Source of the DNA: an uncultured bacterium
GTDB lineage: Bacteria > Bacteroidota > Bacteroidia > Chitinophagales > CAIOSU01
Direction of reading: 5' to 3'
Assembly (NCBI GenBank): GCA_903861055.1
Contig: CAIOSU010000110.1
Coordinates: 1 to 8,250 of the forward strand
DNA: 8,250 nucleotides
Part shown: one piece after another, positions 6,560 through 8,250 of the stretch
How the letters are laid out: each line of letters begins with the position of its first letter
Position numbering within the stretch: position 1 is the stretch's first letter
Notes under the pieces: model-generated
What the model was told of the DNA's origin: nothing
The model's input: the letters and a program-made list of their open reading frames with translations, nothing else
Databases searched by the model: none
Position numbers and translations under genes: made by a program

Positions 6560-7624
6560 ATGACCAACCAGCTGATGCGCTACTTTTTGGTAGCCCTGTT
6601 TTTTATGCTCTCTGCCCCTTCTTATGCGCAGAACAATGTGGGTGTTGGAACGATTTCACCAGACCCATCGGCAATACTAGATTTGAAGGCCACCGATAAA
6701 GGTATTTTGATACCTCGTGTAACTCAAACCCAGCGCTTAGCCATCGTGAACCCTGCCCAAGGGTTAATGGTATATGACGTAACCGACAATACTTTTTGGT
6801 ATTTTGATGGAACCGTTTGGGTTCAGTCTATTGGTCTTCCTGGTCCTGCTGGTCCTGCTGGCCCTGCTGGTGCAAATGGAGCCAATGGTGCAACTGGTCC
6901 TGCTGGTGCAACAGGTGCTGCTGGTCTTGATGGTGCAACTGGTCCTGCCGGTCCTGCTGGTGCAACAGGCGCTGCTGGTCTTGATGGTGCAACTGGTCCT
7001 GCTGGTGCAACTGGTCCTGCCGGTGCAACTGGTCCTGCCGGTCCTGCTGGTATAAATGGAGCAGCTGGTGCTACAGGTGCAACAGGTCTTAACGGTGCTA
7101 CAGGAGCCACAGGTCTTAACGGTGCTACAGGAGCAACTGGTGTTGCGGGCCCTACTGGTGCAACTGGCCCAACGGGAGCTGCTGGCAATATTTATACCGC
7201 CACAGGCACTACCGATATAAGTTTGGTTAGGACCACTACGGCTACTTACGCCAATATGCCTGGCATGAGCGTAACCTATACCCCAACTAACGGTACCGCT
7301 AAAGTTTTCTTTTCTGCATCTGGAACCCACACTGGCACGCCAACAGCGGCACAATTTGTTGTGTTCCGTATTTTGGTTAATGGCGCTGCTGTAAATGGTA
7401 GGGGCGCTGCTTATTCAGTAGGTGCTGCCGATTTTGATGATGTTTTTGGTACTGAGTCTCACAACGTTTGGGGTGCATCATTGTGCGTTCCTGTTACTGT
7501 TCCGGTTGGTGTAGGTACAACTATACAGGTTCAGTGGCTATACGATAGCCAGTTCGCAAATACTATATTTAATAACGTGTCTACCCAAATGAATGCGAAC
7601 CGTAGTTTGATAGTAATTGATTAA
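6560..7624 (+). CDS. secreted collagen-like protein (Gly-X-Y repeats), complete
   Basis: This 354-aa protein has four parts. First is a Sec signal peptide (hydrophobic about 8-18, likely cleavage near SYA|Q, residue 23). Second is a head at about 25-91 (NNVGVGT...SAILDL...DKGILIPR...DNTFWYFDG), a module common on secreted proteins of Bacteroidota. Third is a collagen-like stretch at 92-208 of 39 uninterrupted Gly-X-Y triplets, mainly GAT (14) and GPA (10), almost uncharged, with only two Asp. Fourth is a 146-aa C-terminal domain (209-354), rich in Thr, Val and Gly with alternating hydrophobic residues and ending SLIVID. By analogy with BclA-type proteins, it may form a trimeric stalk with a globular end. 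The beta-rich C-terminus could be the trimerisation or binding head, but I do not recognise its family. No type IX C-terminal sorting domain is evident. It has its own promoter and is followed 44 nt later by a paralogue. Confidence 0.85.
   Translation: MTNQLMRYFLVALFFMLSAPSYAQNNVGVGTISPDPSAILDLKATDKGILIPRVTQTQRLAIVNPAQGLMVYDVTDNTFWYFDGTVWVQSIGLPGPAGPAGPAGANGANGATGPAGATGAAGLDGATGPAGPAGATGAAGLDGATGPAGATGPAGATGPAGPAGINGAAGATGATGLNGATGATGLNGATGATGVAGPTGATGPTGAAGNIYTATGTTDISLVRTTTATYANMPGMSVTYTPTNGTAKVFFSASGTHTGTPTAAQFVVFRILVNGAAVNGRGAAYSVGAADFDDVFGTESHNVWGASLCVPVTVPVGVGTTIQVQWLYDSQFANTIFNNVSTQMNANRSLIVID
6833..7183 (+). repeat. collagen-type Gly-X-Y coding array, 39 triplets
   Basis: The array has a 9-bp base period with larger units inside it. 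A 54-bp unit encoding GAT-GAA-GLD-GAT-GPA-(GPA or GAT) occurs twice in tandem (6905-6958 and 6959-7012) with 5 differences by hand count. A 27-bp unit encoding GAT-GAT-GLN occurs twice (7067-7093, 7094-7120), followed by a diverged third copy (7121-7147). Codon choice is uniform (ggt, cct, gct, act dominate), which points to recent expansion within the gene. All units are multiples of three, so copy changes keep the frame. Confidence 0.9.
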
Positions 7625-7668
7625 TAAATTCGGATTGAATCATTAAAGATTAAGTTTTATATAAACTG

Positions 7669-8250
7669 ATGAAAGTGAGAGTTATGTCTATTAATTATAA
7701 AAAGTGGTTAGCAGTAGCAGCAACGGGTGCTATACTGTTCTTTAGCCCATCAGCGCAAGCTCAGGATAACGTTGGTATAGGGACTCTAACTCCAAATGCA
7801 TCTGCAATACTGGAGTTGCAAGCTAATGACAAGGGTATTTTGATACCTAGAATGACTGCCGTTGAAAGGGTAGCCATTGTTAGTCCAGCTCAAGGTCTAT
7901 TAGTATATGATACATCAGACAATACCTTTTGGTATTTTGATGGTGTAGTTTGGGTTCAAGCAATTGGCCCTGCTGGTCCACAAGGTCCTCAAGGCCCAAC
8001 GGGTCCTGCTGGTCCTGCTGGTGCAACTGGTGTTCAAGGTCCTACAGGTTTGACAGGTGCAACTGGCGTAACAGGTGCCACTGGTGTTCAAGGCCCAACA
8101 GGTTTAACAGGTGCAACTGGTGTTCAAGGCCCAACAGGTTTAACTGGTGCTGACGGCCCAACAGGTCCACAAGGCCCAACAGGTTTAACTGGCGCAACCG
8201 GTGCTACAGGTGCCACTGGCGTACAAGGCCCGACTGGTTTGACTGGTGCA
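7669..8250 (+). CDS. secreted collagen-like protein, paralogue of the preceding gene (partial, 3' end outside window)
   Basis: The frame runs from ATG 7669 to the window edge (194 codons, no stop), so the gene is incomplete here only because the window ends. It starts with a signal peptide: a basic stretch (NYKK), a hydrophobic core (about 13-25) and cleavage near AQA|Q, residue 31. The head at 33-99 matches that of the upstream protein at 48 of 68 positions by hand count through the first collagen Gly (DNVGIGT...DKGILIPR...DNTFWYFDG). From Gly100 onward there are 31 complete Gly-X-Y triplets plus GA. The vocabulary differs from its neighbour: GPT, GVQ, GLT and GAT, with GPQ near the start. 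A second ATG at 7684 is also possible and would give a shorter signal peptide. It lies 44 nt after the first gene, so co-transcription is likely. It probably arose by tandem duplication; its C-terminal domain is unseen. Confidence 0.85.
   Translation, partial: MKVRVMSINYKKWLAVAATGAILFFSPSAQAQDNVGIGTLTPNASAILELQANDKGILIPRMTAVERVAIVSPAQGLLVYDTSDNTFWYFDGVVWVQAIGPAGPQGPQGPTGPAGPAGATGVQGPTGLTGATGVTGATGVQGPTGLTGATGVQGPTGLTGADGPTGPQGPTGLTGATGATGATGVQGPTGLTGA
8029..8250 (+). repeat. 36-bp-based collagen repeat (GVQGPTGLTGAT), continues past window
   Basis: The 12-residue unit GVQ-GPT-GLT-GAT (or GAD) starts at 8029, 8083, 8119 and 8218; between units lie shorter GAT, GVT and GPQ triplets. The copies at 8083 and 8119 are adjacent and nearly identical at the DNA level, differing mainly at the end where GAT becomes GAD. 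The array reaches the window edge, so its full length is unknown. Confidence 0.85.

Noticed and set aside
6764..7354. Long minus-strand open frames across the collagen array, including Cys/Ser/Thr-rich and Pro/Ala/Val-rich ones
   Set aside because: They arise because the 9-bp repeat keeps all frames open. Their composition is simply the repeat read in another frame, and the plus-strand frame has a signal peptide, head and tail domain.
7625..7668. Separate promoter for the second collagen-like gene (TAAGTTTT at 7651-7658)
   Set aside because: The box lacks the final G and the nearest upstream TTG is only 13 nt away, too close for a -33 element. Co-transcription from 6452-6482 is simpler.
7950..8153. 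Plus-strand open frame rich in Cys, Trp, Ser and Arg over the second collagen array
   Set aside because: It is a frame shadow of the collagen-like gene starting at 7669, which has the signal peptide and head.
6833..8250. CRISPR-like array
   Set aside because: The repeats are 9-bp based, in-frame and translate to Gly-X-Y without unique spacers of constant length; this is coding repetition.
1..8250. Insertion sequence, prophage or integrative element
   Set aside because: No transposase, integrase, att-like repeats or tRNA gene are visible. The head domain also appears on tail-fibre-like proteins, but the neighbours here are not phage genes.

Overview
The window looks like chromosomal DNA from a member of the Bacteroidota, probably near the Chitinophagales or Sphingobacteriales. 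The signs are Bacteroidota-type -7 promoter boxes (TAnnTTTG or one-base variants), starts preceded by A/T-rich leaders without an obvious Shine-Dalgarno, a LytS-type kinase with a LytTR regulator, and secreted proteins with the 'NVGIGT...P..SAIL.L...DKGILIPR' head common in that phylum. The lineage is inferred from these traits; no rRNA or marker gene is present.

Layout. (1) 58-2508, plus strand: a polysaccharide co-polymerase (Wzz-like) overlaps by 11 nt an O-antigen ligase/polymerase-like membrane protein. They look like a two-gene unit or the end of an exopolysaccharide cluster, with a -7 box just upstream of the first gene. (2) 2528-4403, minus strand: three genes in the order small exported unknown (4403-4131), Mpo1-like/DUF962 membrane protein (4073-3717), exported TPR protein (3652-2528). 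The TPR gene has its own -7-like box, and an inverted repeat sits on the stop codon of the Mpo1-like gene. (3) 4404-4606: divergent intergenic region with a promoter for the next operon. (4) 4607-6348, plus strand: a LytS/YehU-type histidine kinase and a LytTR response regulator, coupled through a TTGA overlap in which the regulator starts at TTG. (5) 6349-6559: a 211-nt regulatory region with the best promoter of the window (TTG-N20-TATTTTTG), three T-tracts at 10-bp spacing and a short inverted repeat. (6) 6560-8250, plus strand: two tandem paralogous genes for secreted collagen-like proteins. The first is complete (354 aa, 39 uninterrupted Gly-X-Y triplets, unknown C-terminal domain). The second runs off the window after 31 full triplets.

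How the parts may fit. The outer genes concern the cell surface: polysaccharide assembly on the left, collagen-like fibrous proteins on the right. Membrane-sensing kinase/LytTR pairs often regulate envelope or surface genes, and this one lies directly upstream of the collagen-like pair, so local control is a reasonable but unproven inference. The most unusual content is the collagen-like pair: conserved heads (48 of 68 positions identical by hand count) joined to collagen arrays that use different triplet vocabularies and were apparently expanded separately in each gene.
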